From positions 15,860,501 through 15,924,500 of the forward strand of contig CM074858.1 of NCBI GenBank assembly GCA_037501455.1: a stretch of 64,000 bases of DNA. The letters are read 5' to 3'. Under the pieces are notes generated by a model. That model was not told the origin of the DNA. It saw only the letters and a list, made by a program, of their open reading frames with translations, and ran no database searches. Origin of the DNA: Lantana camara (lineage: Eukaryota; Streptophyta; Magnoliopsida; Lamiales; Verbenaceae). How positions within the stretch are numbered: position 1 is the first letter of the stretch; every line of letters begins with the position of its first letter. Below are positions 32,391-44,440 of this stretch, in pieces. Both the position numbers and the translations under genes were made by a program.

Positions 32391-33670
32391 TGAAAATAAT
32401 GAAGCATGAACGACTTCGGGTAAGTGAATACTAAGTCTATTCGAGTTAAAATAGTGTTAGTAAAGAGACATTATTGCGGAGTAGTTAGGGTTGCACACCC
32501 AGCATTAAGTAAATCATGCACCCATCAACATTACCTCACGTGAAACCATCCACTATGCACCAATAGGCAATAACACCCTCCCTTCCTCCTTTTGCAACTT
32601 CTTTAACTTCCCATTTATATCAACATATCCATTCCCGGCTCTTATTTTTCTTATAAATTACGTATATCATCAATTCTTTTCCTCAAAAATGTTAGATGCA
32701 TGCATTCTCCCTCCTATTCAAAGACTTTCTTGCCTATTTTATTAATTGTTTTACATCAAAATTGGGTAACAACATTACCAGCCACGTATATATATACATG
32801 ATAAACACTAAGTCCACCCAACTCTAATTTATTAAAGCATAGGTTAAAGTTGTTATATGATCCGAAAGAATTTTACATAAACATGTAACTACTACCTCAT
32901 GGAAATTTTTTCAAAATATTCACTTTCACATGCTGCTTATGTATATATGCACTGGATTATAACTCATCTAATTATAGAATAAAGACAATTTAGTCCGGAA
33001 TTTATGTTCGTCGCGTCCCGATGTGTTTTTTTTTTTTTTTAAGTCCGGACTTTCTGTTTATCGCGTCACGACTCTTTTTGTTTTATTATCGAATCAAAAT
33101 GTGAAATTGGTTAAATTAGATCATTGCAGCACCGACTGATCTGTTCACTGTTATGTAATAATTGTGTTATATTTGCATTAATCAATTACGATAAGTGTAA
33201 AATACTCCATCTCCCACTACACTAGCTTGACGAATCAAATTAGATTAAAATTACTAAAACGACTTCTTACGTGGCATCTCTCTAGTATAATGCAACACCA
33301 TGTATGTGTTGAAAAACCTTATAATTTTTGCTTATCCTTTAAAATTCTATAGCTAAATCACTTGAGGTTGAGTTGGAATCGAATTATTTAAATATAAATC
33401 TCAATATACCAATATTGGCTGCGATCTTATATATTCAGACACAAAACCTTTACTTTTCTATGATTATAACTTTTAATTAATAATTATAAGATGGACTTAG
33501 ATATATTAAAAGAAAATATACATATAATCTAAAATATTAAACGGAAAAAGGGAAAGGAAAGGAAAGGACAAAGTCAGGGTCCCCTCCCCAGTCCTTTGTT
33601 GGTAATTTCACCGAAAAAAGTGGGGCAGATTAGTCCAAAGCAGCATATATACAAGCTGTCAACCACGAGT
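32391..33670. other. Spacer upstream of the PADRE gene
   Basis: AT-rich. A duplicated short segment around 'AGTCCGGA...TCGCGTC' occurs at 32990-33075, split by a T-run. No gene is recognised. Confidence 0.5.
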
Positions 33671-33799
33671 TTACAGGTTGGCACCTCTGCCCACTGATCC
33701 CAAATACATAAAAACACCTTTCCTCTTTTCCCCTTTATTCAATTCATTTTCCCTGCTGACGTCTGCTCCTGCTTCAATTCCCCAAAACATCCCTCCCAT

Positions 33800-33822
33800 C
33801 CATATATATAATATATACACAT
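33800..33822 (+). promoter_or_regulatory. TATA region of the PADRE gene
   Basis: CATATATATAATATATACAC lies about 100 bp before the ATG at 33911, a normal plant TATA distance from a start site near 33835-33845. A purine-rich leader with a GAA run follows. Confidence 0.55.
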
Positions 33823-33910
33823 TCCCACAATCGCCATCCTCTCATATTCAATATTCAACGGAGAAAAAGGGAGAAGTAATTACAGAAGAAGAAGAAGAAT
33901 TAGTATTACT

Positions 33911-34402
33911 ATGGGTATATGCAGTTCATGCGAGTCGACCTCCGTAGCTACGGCTAAACTGATACTGGATGATGGAAGATTGCAAGAATTTCCTTACCCC
34001 GTTAAGGTCTCCTACGTGTTGCAGAAGAATCCGGCCTGTTTCATTTGCAACTCCGACGAAATGGAGTTCGACGACGTCGTCTCCGCCGTCAGCGACGACG
34101 AGGAGCTGCAGCCGGGGCAGCTCTACTTCGCGCTGCCGCTCAGCCGGCTGAAGCGCCGCCTCCAGGCGGAGGAGATGGCCGCATTGGCCGTCAAGGCCAG
34201 CTCCGCTTTGAGTAAGAGAACCGGTAATTGTGGTCAGAAATGCGGCTGTCGCAGGAATATTCTCGTCTTCCCAGGGGAGACTGGTATGGTTCAACCGAGA
34301 AATGTGGCGGCGGCGAAACGGACTGGATCCGGGAGGAGGCGGAGCGGCGCCGCCGACCGGAGAGGGAAAATAACGGCGAGATTGAGTGCCATCCCTGAGT
34401 AG
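33911..34402 (+). CDS. PADRE (DUF4228) domain protein
   Basis: A single-exon frame of 163 residues, ATG at 33911 to TAG at 34400. The N-terminus MGICSSC carries Gly2 for N-myristoylation and Cys4/Cys7 for palmitoylation, so membrane attachment is expected. Residues about 1-105 form the PADRE domain: 'AKLILDDGRLQEFPYPVKVSYVL', 'FICNSDEMEFDD' and 'LQPGQLYFALPLSRL' are its conserved blocks. The rest (110-163) is basic and disordered, with a Cys cluster (CGQKCGCRR) and Arg/Gly-rich tail, which fits the family's 'disordered region-containing' description. Genes of this family respond to pathogens and abiotic stress; the molecular role is unknown. Length is normal. The reading frame is GC-richer than its surroundings, which explains long shadow frames on the other strand. 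Confidence 0.92.
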   Translation: MGICSSCESTSVATAKLILDDGRLQEFPYPVKVSYVLQKNPACFICNSDEMEFDDVVSAVSDDEELQPGQLYFALPLSRLKRRLQAEEMAALAVKASSALSKRTGNCGQKCGCRRNILVFPGETGMVQPRNVAAAKRTGSGRRRSGAADRRGKITARLSAIPE

Positions 34403-37019
34403 GGTTTTCTTTTTTGTTTATTTCGGAAACGTGAATTCGTTTAATTTTGTAAATATTAGTGTAAAATGAGTTGAGGTGATTAGAGAGGTAATCTCTGATT
34501 TTCATAAACGAAGGAAAAACGAAACAGTTCCTGGTTCAAATTGTCATTATAATTTTCTCTTTTTTTTTTAGGATACTGCATTAATCCATCACTGTAAGCA
34601 ATTATCAGAGTCTCAAGTAGTTGAAAAAGGGTAAAAGAAAAGTGGGATTTAAATTAATATTGCGACGTAATTGGGTGGTGAGGGATAAGATAGTGGCATA
34701 GTGGGGTTGATTGACAATCGTGATCATATATACTTTGTTTGCTGCGTACGCTATATGTCCTGAGATTGACATCCATGGATTGGACGCTCACACAAAACAA
34801 CGAGTTACATTATAGCAACGAATAAAAAACACTATGAATGTATGCATGTATAAGTTAAGAGCATCAATTAACGTTGCGTCACGAAATGCTCCTGCAAAAT
34901 TCATTTCCAAAATTTGTTGCGTCATACGAGAAAGCTGAGTGTTTTATATTTGCAGTGTATCTGATGGAAAGTTTATGAACAATAACAAATTAATTAAGCT
35001 AGACTAATATAACGAGAAGACGAGTATTTTACACTTGTTGTTTGTTTGGTGAAAAGTTTATGGATAATAACAAATCAAATAACAAGCGTAATATACTTAT
35101 TATTATAATTGATTAGACTTGATGGATCATATTCAAACTCGAGTTTTTCTATTATTATTTCAACTAGGGAAATGATTTCCCTAATGATGTTGATTTACGT
35201 ATAATCCAAAAATATAATAATTATTCTTTGGGTTTTCAGATTAAGATCTACAAAGTATGCAAACCCCACAATTTTATCCAAACAAAGAATTAAAAAATGA
35301 TGACCAAAATTTTGATGGAGGAGCATTAATAATATGTCCAAGACTCCAAGCTACCAACTTACCATTGTAAAGGTCTATCAATAATTTGAATTAAAAGTGG
35401 AATTCAAGTTTCAACGCGGAGAGTAATAAAACAAGAGAGTGATATATGTAAATGTATATAATGAATTGAGCATGCATGAATAGAAGTGTTTCCCATCTTC
35501 GAGGATGGTGAGATAGGTAGTAGGTTGGAAGAAGAGGCCAAATACTGAAGAATAAAATAGCAGAGCTCTTGTTTTACAGCTGGAACCACGTAATAGATTG
35601 TCATATGCATGAGCTACAAACCAAAATTATATCTATCGCTTTGTCCCAAATGACGCATCGATTCCCAGTGTAATCTTCCTAGTTCCTCCCATAGGTACCA
35701 TAATTTTATAATCCCTCCAAAATTCATGACTTTTTATGCTGCCATAATAAACCACATTATGGTCGGGACTCGGGATTAGTAATGCTGACTTTGCGGTGGC
35801 TAGCTATTGTTACAAAAGTTTTAATTCAGATTCGACTCCATCGGATATATTTAGTCATAGTGATTGATTGTTATATATCCCTTAGCTTGTATTATCTTAT
35901 TGTTTTACAAATTTGATTGAATCGGGTTCGAACCGGAATTATCCAATCACATTATATAACTCTCGTCCTTAGTAAAAAGTTAAATTCTTAATTCTAAGAC
36001 AGAAATTGTCATTTCCCTTGTAGATTGGACTTAATTATTAGGGGAAATGATAAGTAGGGAGTAGTCCAATCTAGAATAATGCGTCCAGCTTGGAGACTAT
36101 AATTGTGGATGATAAGTCATTTCTAGTTGGTAGCTAGCTACTGCCAACTTGAGCTGGCAATGGGGGTGGATTAAAAGGCCGTTGTTTGATCGAATAGGTA
36201 GTCTCCGGTATTAATTTCGGAGACTACTTTGAACCAAATTTGATTGGAGTTCTCTCACATCATGGAACCCAACTGCGAGAATCCTATGTAGTATGCCTAT
36301 TGCTATTGGTTATTATTATTACCTCAAAATTCAAGTACAAAATGTATATATGCAGACGCACACTATTTACTATTACTGCTACCACTCTGTTTGCACAATA
36401 ATTAACATCATTAGGTGTCACCGATTACAATATCCTTTTATTTACATTTCTATTTTTTATTTTTCTTTCATTCAAGTTCGGTATAATCTCAATAGAGGAC
36501 GACTTGTTATTTTTAAATAACCAGAATTTAAACTCTATACTATATATATATATATATAATTAAAACAAGTTTAGGAAATAAAAATAAAAATACATGTAGA
36601 GGAGTTTGGACTTTGTATGCTCAGTTGACATGAAGTTTTATAAGTAAACAGACACGTGATATTTGAGAAACATAAAGTTTAGGTTCACATGTATTTGTAG
36701 GCGTATATATCTAATTTTCACGTAGCAATACAAGTGGTATTCGGCTAAGATGGATGGACCTGGTGGCTGGTCCTGGTCCACTTGGAACTGCCACATGTAT
36801 AGTGGGTTTTTAGGTCAAACCATAAATTATTGCTAATTTTAGTTTGCTTCAACTAAATTAGTTCGTTTTATATAATTGTTAAAAACTTTAGGAAGTTTCA
36901 TTAATTAATTAATAAATATAATATATAGTTAAAATTGATTGAGCTTCATCGACCAAGACTGCATTTTTTTATATAATTGTTAAAAACTTTAGGAATTTTC
37001 TTAAATTATTTGGATTATG
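34403..37019. other. AT-rich spacer without recognised gene
   Basis: It includes the PADRE 3' region. A partly duplicated segment with AAGTTTATGAACAATAACAA and AAGTTTATGGATAATAACAA occurs at 34970-35075, and a (TA)n run at 36540-36558. No supported coding region or RNA gene. Confidence 0.55.
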
Positions 37020-37215
37020 CCCTATTATGATGTATGAATACGGATACACATATGACAAGATAGACATATCACGACACGATACGAATATAATGATACCATT
37101 TTTTTCTTAAATTTTTCGCGCAAAGAGCATGGAACCCGTGTCAGTTACATAAAATAATATTTTTGAAGAGTGTGGACCCCGTGTCAGTTACATAAAATAA
37201 TATTTTTGAAAATGT
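37020..37215. repeat. Diverged copy of the ACACG-rich repeat
   Basis: 'CACGACACGATACG' and 'TTTTTTTCTTAAATTTTTCGCG' follow the same order as at 28510-28580. The segment with GTGTCAGTTACATAAAATAA is present twice in tandem (about 37138 and 37180). Confidence 0.6.
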
Positions 37216-38175
37216 GGATATATATATTAAAACTGCCCTATTTACTAACTTGTGTATTAGATCATTAACGAGATTTATGGTGCCCAACTTTAATTTTACG
37301 AATATTTATTATAGAAATATTATACTTATTTGTGTTTTGTCACACCAAACCTCATGTTCCATGATCAAGCCTGTAATTAGGATCCCACTTGGTCACAACA
37401 TAAAGTTCAACAACTTGGAGATTGCTGTGTTATTTATGGCATTCATTATTTCCGGACAAAACCAAAGTCTAAAACCGAATGACTTTTTACCCATGGTTTC
37501 TTATTACTTTTTTTTTCTTTTTTTTTTTTTGGTGGGAGGTTTGTTATTACTAATGATTAATTATAATTATCTATATTGATTTAGATATGACCACATGCAT
37601 ATAGGAGGTGAGTAATATAACCAGAAAGCTTGTTAAGTTGCTGAAATAAATTGATGATGTTAGTATTTTAAATGAGTTTTCTAACACCTGGTTCGAACTT
37701 ATGAATTCTGAAATCTTAGAAACACCATTTTATTAAAAACAAATACTAAAACCTTTAGAATATCATATAAATTGATAATAACTCGTTTATATGAATATGA
37801 GATAGTTTTAGATCAGAACCATAAATGCATAATGTTTTTCGACAATTTATGAATTGCTTAGGTTCGGTTAAACTACAATTCCCTTTTTGTAAATCATGAT
37901 GCTCCATCTAACAGTTCAAAGGAATTAACCCAAGAGACCGATTTAAAGGAAAATCAAAGACAAATAAAATTGATCCAATTAAGAGTCCATACAGCGGATT
38001 GACGAGCTTGTCTAGAAAACAAGCTCAGCATTGTACTTAAGAAATAAACTTCAATAAAAAACTATTTGTCCAGATAAAAACGTATTAGACTCATTCTCAA
38101 TTAATAAACATATTAAAAATTAGGAGTAATCTCAACCCTTAGTCTATACAAGCAACTTTAGGGTAATCAAATGGA
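37216..38175. other. AT-rich spacer
   Basis: No recognised gene. A T-rich tract lies at 37507-37530. Confidence 0.55.
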
Positions 38176-38189
38176 CACTACAAAAAAAC

Positions 38190-38560
38190 AGTCATTTTCC
38201 GACGAACATTTCCGACGAAATTTGTGGGTCTGAAAATTTCCCGCTAATCTCAGACAAAATTCAGACGAAACCAATAACATGTTCCTTTTTTTTGTATGAT
38301 TTAAAATTTTCGACGAATCTCAGATGAATTTCAGACGAAAAAAATTAATAATTAATAAAATAATTTTTTTTAATATTTCAGACGAATTTTTGCGACGAAA
38401 TTTCATCCGAAATTGTAAATTACTTTTATGTAATAGGTTTCAGACGAATATTAGTCTGAAAGTCGTCGGAAATTTCAGACGAAATTTAGACGACCCTTTT
38501 CGCCTGAAATGATTTCACATTTGCGGCCAAACACCGACGAAATAGTTCGTCTGAAATAAT
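38190..38560. repeat. CACTA subterminal repeat array
   Basis: TTCAGACGAA, TTTCCGACGAA and inverted forms (TTCGTCTGAAA) recur more than ten times within 370 bp. In En/Spm-type elements such arrays bind the element's own DNA-binding protein. Confidence 0.85.
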
Positions 38561-39368
38561 TGGGGTTTTTCTTAGCCTAATTCAGCAGAGTCTGTCTCAA
38601 GCGTGTCTGAATAGTCCGGCAATATTACGATGAAATCTTGCGTCGGAAAAATGAGCTGCAGAAATCGATTTTATGCGACGCCTCTCCGACGATATGTTTC
38701 ATAGGAATATTCATGCCCTAATTTGTTGGTACGTTCAATCCCGCCTGGAGAAATCTCATTTCAGGCTTTTCCCTGCTCAATCTCCCTCGCTGGAAAGATA
38801 CCGTTTTCGCCGCCCCTAAATTCAACCTTTGCCCAAGCTCTCCTGTAACACCCCGACTCACAGTCGGTACAGGTAAATTATGTGATTTAAAATTTTATGC
38901 GTTTTAAATTAGTTGTATATGAATTTTATGAATTATTTGAACTTATATGAATTTACTGGAATTAATTTCGTATATGATTTACTTGAATTAATTGAGTTGG
39001 CTTTGTTTGAACCCGTATTTGTGGAACTGAACCAACTTGAACCAAAAACCCTAAACCGAACCCGTGAACCAAACCGGTCCAACCCTTAAAGGCTGAACCA
39101 TTTCTCTCCTCCCTCATTTCATGTAACAACAGCAGCTCTTGTCCAAGAAGCCAAGAAGAAAACCCCAAGTTGATCTCCATCCTTCTCAAGCCAAGATCTC
39201 CCTCGTTTCTTCGTCTTTTCTCGAACTTAAGTATGTTTCGATTTTTCCTCGTCGTGCTCGTCATTTCTATGGTTTAAATTATGAGTTTAGAGTGAGTTTT
39301 ATATGCCTTGGCTTCCCTACGTGAATAGTAAGGGTTTGGTGTTTTTGTTGAAATACTTGTTCTATGCT

Positions 39369-42049
39369 TGATGTGTAACGCCCTGGTTTCCGGATGAACA
39401 GGTAAGCACGCCACGTGTGCGTTTTGAGCGTAGGTTTATTTTATTTCTTTAATTTATAATATATTCTTACGTGGCATTCATATTTTTATAAAATTCATGA
39501 AACATTATTTATATTACTTCTTTAAATTCATATCATTGAAAATAATATTTCATGACACGGAAAATATTTTCTTGCATGAAATTAATACCGAGAGTGATAA
39601 AATTACCAAATTGTCCCTAATTAAATATTTTCTAAAATGCTAGGGACTTAATTGCATGATTTCTAAGGACCTAATTGATTATAATTCAAAAGCTTATACA
39701 CTCAATTACATACTCTCATGAGTTAGAGGATTTATTGGCAATTAGCTTAAGTCACAAAAACCAAGAATGGAATGAAACGGTATAAGCTTCCTCTAGCTTC
39801 CATGAGCTCATTTTCATCCCAAAATTTGCCAAACATATTCATCTCTCTCTCGGTTCAAAGAAGAGAAAAGGGAAGGAGTGATCTTTTGCATCAATCATCA
39901 AGATTTCAAGAAGTCTTTCAAGGAATTGGAAGTCATCATCATCATCATCATCATCTTCTTCATTTCTTTCATTCTCAAGGTTGGTTTGCATGGAAATGAT
40001 GATTTTGATCACTTTTGAATAGGTTAGGGTTTGAGCGTGATGTGTTATATGGATTAGGTGTTGTGCAAAACATGATTCAATAATGATAACATGAATTGTT
40101 GCTTGATTTCAAGCTTGATTCCTTGAATATTTGGCTTGAATGAGCAAGTATGATCATGTACATGAAACCATGAAAGCTTGATGATATTTTGTGTTTTAAG
40201 TGTTCAAGTGTTAGATTATCATTCATTGAAGTTATATGCATCATATTTCCAGAAATTATAGCTTTTGGGGATCAAAAATGGAAATTGTTGGTTGTTTTTG
40301 TGCTTTGCCGAGAGCATGCTCTGTTTTTGCTCTGTTTTCCAGTTGCAGAAACTGGGAACGACCGTTCCCAGCCTCAAGGCTCTGTGGGAATGGGCGTTCC
40401 CACCTTTCAAATGAAAGTAGGCGGCCGACCGCGGGAACGGCCGTTCCCATTTTGGCCTTGGAGCCGGAAGGGCCGTTCCCGGCTAGGCGCGCTTTTAAAA
40501 TTAAAAACGTTGCCGCGTTTTTCTGGGCAACGGGAACGACCGTTCCCAATTACAAAAGAAGCCTGGAACGGCCGTTCCCAAGGGGCTGACAGAACAAAAG
40601 TTTCTGCACAAAATTACGAAAATGACCCCTCGATCCAACGACTTCTTTGACCCCGAATTGCTATAATATGTGTTAATATGATGTGAAACGAAAAGTTATC
40701 ATACCACATTGCATTTTCGAGGTCGTCTCGACATATTTTCGCCGTTCGTCACATTTTGGCCATTTTAGTCCATGTCTCATGTTCATATGTCGTATTTGCA
40801 CAGGTCACGAGGGCGTGGACGAGGAGCAAGCTCCTTAGAACGCTTCTTTATTTATTTTGCAAGAAAGGTGAGGTTTTGTTTTGGTAAAACGAACCCTATA
40901 ACCCTTATGTGCTAGTTTTCGGCCAAAACGTATTATACTTATAAAGGATTTTCAAAGTTATAAACATTTCCAAGCAAGAAAGTATTGATTATTATGATTT
41001 CAAGCATGTTTGGCGAGTACATGATTGCACGTGGGCCTGAGGGTAATTCTTGAGCCAACCGGGAAAGCAAGGGCTGACGGGTAACTCTTGAATTATCCTC
41101 ACATTGTTGGGATCACCCCTGAAGCCACTAGGAGATTAGTGGTGGAAGGAGTTCCGTGTCTAGAGGGTCATGTCCTCTACACACACCATGTCGTGGATAG
41201 TCGAGCCTTGCAAACTCGCTATCACCTGGAGGAAGAAGGAGACTGGGGATTAATCCGGCATGTCGGGTTATCCTCGGGTTATTGCATGTTTCAATAATGA
41301 AATTGTCTATGTGAGCACTAAAATATATTGCATGATCACTTATCTATCAAACAAGCAAGCATGATCACGTATTGTTCACGATTGGGAGTTCGGTTGGAGA
41401 TTGCCCTTACTCGCCGGGGCCATATATTCATGATATTGACAAGCCTGATTAAGTAAACGTGTTAAAATGGATAGTTGTAATCTCGGGCAAAGGATGAGAT
41501 TTCTTGAACTATATAATTAGTGTTTTCTAAAAGTCTTTACCCGAGGCTACAACTTGCATGTGACGTGTGTTATATTTAATTATTGCCCCTCACTCAGTCT
41601 TCGGTAGACTGATACTTCACTTTTCAGGTACCTTTTGAGCGTGGTTGTGCTAGGCGGGAGTTGGTCGAGTCCTGCATTAGCACGGGTCTAGTGTTGCACC
41701 ATTCATGTATATTTTCCGGATATCATGTTATGTTCACGATTGATACGTTTTGGATACTTACCGATGTATATTATTGAGATATGATAATGTAGTGATAGCT
41801 AATTGGTACCTATATGTATCTATGTAATTAATATGGTACCTATATATATATGTGAACGACTTTATTGCTTCCGCTTTTCTATTCATGTTTGTTTGATTAT
41901 ATTGGGGAGAGTGTCCCGCCTAGCTCGTCATTTTTATTGTCACCCGTTCGCTGTGGTCTTGGTTTATGTATGAACTGTCCATTTCATACGTGGATCGGGG
42001 CTATAGTGCGGGGGATGTGGCGCCTTGGGGTTTAGGGTGCTACATGATG
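39369..42049 (+). mobile_element. Solo LTR C (Gypsy family related to D)
   Basis: The LTR 39374-42044 (2671 bp) starts TGTAACGCCCTGG and ends GGGTGCTACA. It is flanked by the perfect duplication TGATG (39369-39373, 42045-42049), and the uninterrupted site is visible in the 3' LTR of element B near 49447. There is no internal region, so unequal recombination between two LTRs has removed it. The palindrome array is at 40354-40579. Short plus and minus frames inside it are not genes. Confidence 0.95.
40354..40579. repeat. Palindrome array in solo LTR C
   Basis: Six 16-bp dyads of the form GGGAACGGCCGTTCCC begin at 40354, 40386, 40433, 40465, 40532 and 40564. The steps are 32, 47, 32, 67 and 32 bp, so they form three pairs with a constant 32-bp step. 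The one at 40433-40448 is a perfect palindrome. Confidence 0.93.
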
Positions 42050-42366
42050 TTATTGAATTCTAGCTTCTTACATGAGTTGTTTATGTTGTATGTGTTACAT
42101 TTATTGCATATCTTCCCTTGGTAGTTGAGCATTTATTGATGATCAAGATTTTAGCTTGATTCTTGTATCCTTGGAGCATGCTTTTAAATTCCGTTTTTCT
42201 TGAGCTATTTAAGTGCTTTTATGTCAAGCATGATTTATATGAATTAATTGTGCATTTTGAGAGGTTGTGGCAACTTGGAGGCTTGGGATTTTGGCCATTT
42301 TGGCAAAAATTGAAGCTTCCCTTGCTTCTGTAATGTCTGTTTCTGCTCCAGCTTTTCGAACCAGGC

Positions 42367-42663
42367 CGGAACGGCCGTTCCCGCCCCAGTTATAAATTGG
42401 GAACGGCCCTTCCGGGCCATTTTACTGTTCATTACCGAGATTGGGAACGGCCGTCCCAGTTTGTACTAGGAATGGGAAGGGCCATTCCCATGGCCAAACC
42501 ATTTTTTTTAGTTCAACATTACAGACGCGCGGGGAGAGTTCGGGATTTTTTTGGGAACGACCCTTCCCGTCCCCAGTACAAACTGGGAACGGCCATTCCC
42601 ATCTTTCAGAAACTTTGAGCGAGAGTGGGAACGGCCGTTCCCTACAGTGAAAGGGCCGTTCCC
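42367..42663. repeat. Palindrome array in element B 5' LTR
   Basis: Dyads begin at 42367, 42399, 42443, 42474, 42553, 42585, 42627 and about 42648. The pairs 42367/42399, 42443/42474 (one base missing from the first) and 42553/42585 are again 31-32 bp apart. The one at 42627-42642 is a perfect 16-bp palindrome. Confidence 0.92.
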
Positions 42664-44217
42664 ACCCTTTCCCGAAGCCTGGGAGCTGCCACTGCTTCTT
42701 TTTGCTTAAGTTATGCCTTTTTATGACTTTAATTGTTGTTCTTTCGCATGTTAATCGTTATAACTTGATTTTGTTGCTTAATAAATTGTAAATAATTATG
42801 TTGTGCTATAATTTGTGAATTATATGACCTAATTGTAATATTTTATATGTGATCATGAATCATGCATTTTGCCGGGCGTCCTCTTTGGTTCATATAGAGT
42901 CTAAGTCTTGGGCGTTCGTGTTTTCTTTTCAGAGGAGGTTCCAGTTGACGAGCCCGAGGCGTAGGTTGTTCACGTCTGCTCGTATTTTGTCACGCACAAG
43001 GTGAGGTTTAGGACTTTTATTAGTTAAGTGACCTAAAGCCTTATGTGATGTTTTCAAGCCGTGCATGTGACTATATATTATATATATAGATATGTATGTG
43101 TTGATTAGAATATATTTATGACCTTGTGAACAACTTTGTTTTGGGAAAGATACTAAGTAAGCATATATAAGCTAAGTTTTGGAAAAGTCTTTATCTTTCC
43201 GTTAGCGAGATGGCCATGAATGATTTGGCATATGATATGATTTGTGTTTGTGGATCCAAGGAGCTACGGGTAAGGAGCCCTCGGGACGGTTTGGGCCGTC
43301 GAGGTTAAGCCTGTGCGTAGTCTCCATCCGATATATCACACGCGACCCCCAGGAGTTAGGGAAGGTGTGGTATTTCGATGCCTTCGGCGTAAAAATCGGG
43401 GAGGGCACGATGTGGGTTCGCTACCCCTCGTGAGTCTGTATATGTATGGATGGTTAGGGCCGCCGGTGGCTCTTCCATCGTTGGTGTAGAGGTTGATATG
43501 TATGATTTCCGTTTTGTTTGTTCCGAGGAGTAAAGGTTGGAAGCTCGTTCTCGCCGAGCATTGTGATATGTTATGTTTGGGAAGTATGAATCGGGATAGT
43601 GTTGTGAAAGATCTTCTAGAGTATATGTAATTTGTTTTGAAAGTTTTAGTTTGCAAAACCTATTCCGGTTCATAATTCCACCGTTGGCTATGTGCTTTGC
43701 TTTATATATAGGGTGTGGGTGTGCGTTAGCCCCCTCACTCAGTCAGTTGACTGACTCCTCGTTTACTCTTTTAGTTGCAGGTTTTGGAGCGTGAGCTAGG
43801 CGGAGAAGTGTGTCTTCTTTATGCACTTGTCGGTCTAGGTCTCGTTAGGTGCATTTACATACTTGCACTTTATTATTTTGTACCGGTATAGCTATGGCTT
43901 GTAGATACTTATTGACATTTTGCTCGAGCCGTGATGGCTTTTGTACAGGAATATGTGTTGGTACCTATATGTAAATATTATATGGATAAGTATGTGTTGG
44001 TACCTATACATAACTATGCGATGGTATTCTACTTGTTGTTTATTTTATTGCTTCCGCGCACTCTGATTCGGGTTGTTTAGCTCCGCCTAGCCTAGAGTGT
44101 GTGTTTGGTCTCCCGTTCGCTATGATTCGGATTCGGGTACGGACATTCCATTTCGTATTCGGGTTTGGATTATGGTGCGGGGGATGTGGCCCTATGTGTG
44201 GGTGCTACATCCTTAAG

Positions 44218-44229
44218 TGGTATCAGAGC
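44218..44229 (+). other. Primer binding site, element B
   Basis: TGGTATCAGAGC, complementary to initiator tRNA-Met, 8 nt after the LTR end (TCCTTAAG between). Confidence 0.93.
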
Positions 44230-44440
44230 ACGGTTGCAAAACCGGGCTCTAGTGTCGTGTGGGTCTGTCTAGGTCGTACGGCTTAGGACAATGTGATTGT
44301 GTGATTATGTGTAAGTGTGCCTACATGATTTGAATATGTGATTACTTTACTAATTGATTACTTGATTATTTTCTTAATTGTATACATATTCATACACTAA
44401 TTTACATGCATCCATATTGTTTGAATTTGTGAATTTCAGG

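Larger units (their letters stand above)
38844..44209 (+). repeat. 5' LTR of element B (with solo LTR C inside)
   Basis: LTR sequence is 38844-39373 and 42050-44209; the part between is solo LTR C and one copy of TGATG. The palindrome array is at 42367-42663. Confidence 0.93.

Noticed and set aside
33926..34294. Minus-strand open frame of 122 codons
   Set aside because: It is the shadow of the PADRE gene, caused by its GC-rich codons.
35404..35610. Possible microRNA hairpin or small gene
   Set aside because: No known mature sequence or stable foldback could be seen by eye and the frame has no domain.
38962..39264. Minus-strand 100-codon frame
   Set aside because: It is present in both LTRs of element B (also 49040-49342) and has no recognisable domain.
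40354..42663. CRISPR-like array of palindromic repeats
   Set aside because: The repeats lie inside plant LTRs, spacers are shared between copies, distances alternate and no cas genes are present.
43336..43673. Two overlapping minus-strand frames of about 105 codons
   Set aside because: The same frames recur at 50727-51044 because the LTRs are duplicated; they have no start context or domain and lie in LTR sequence.
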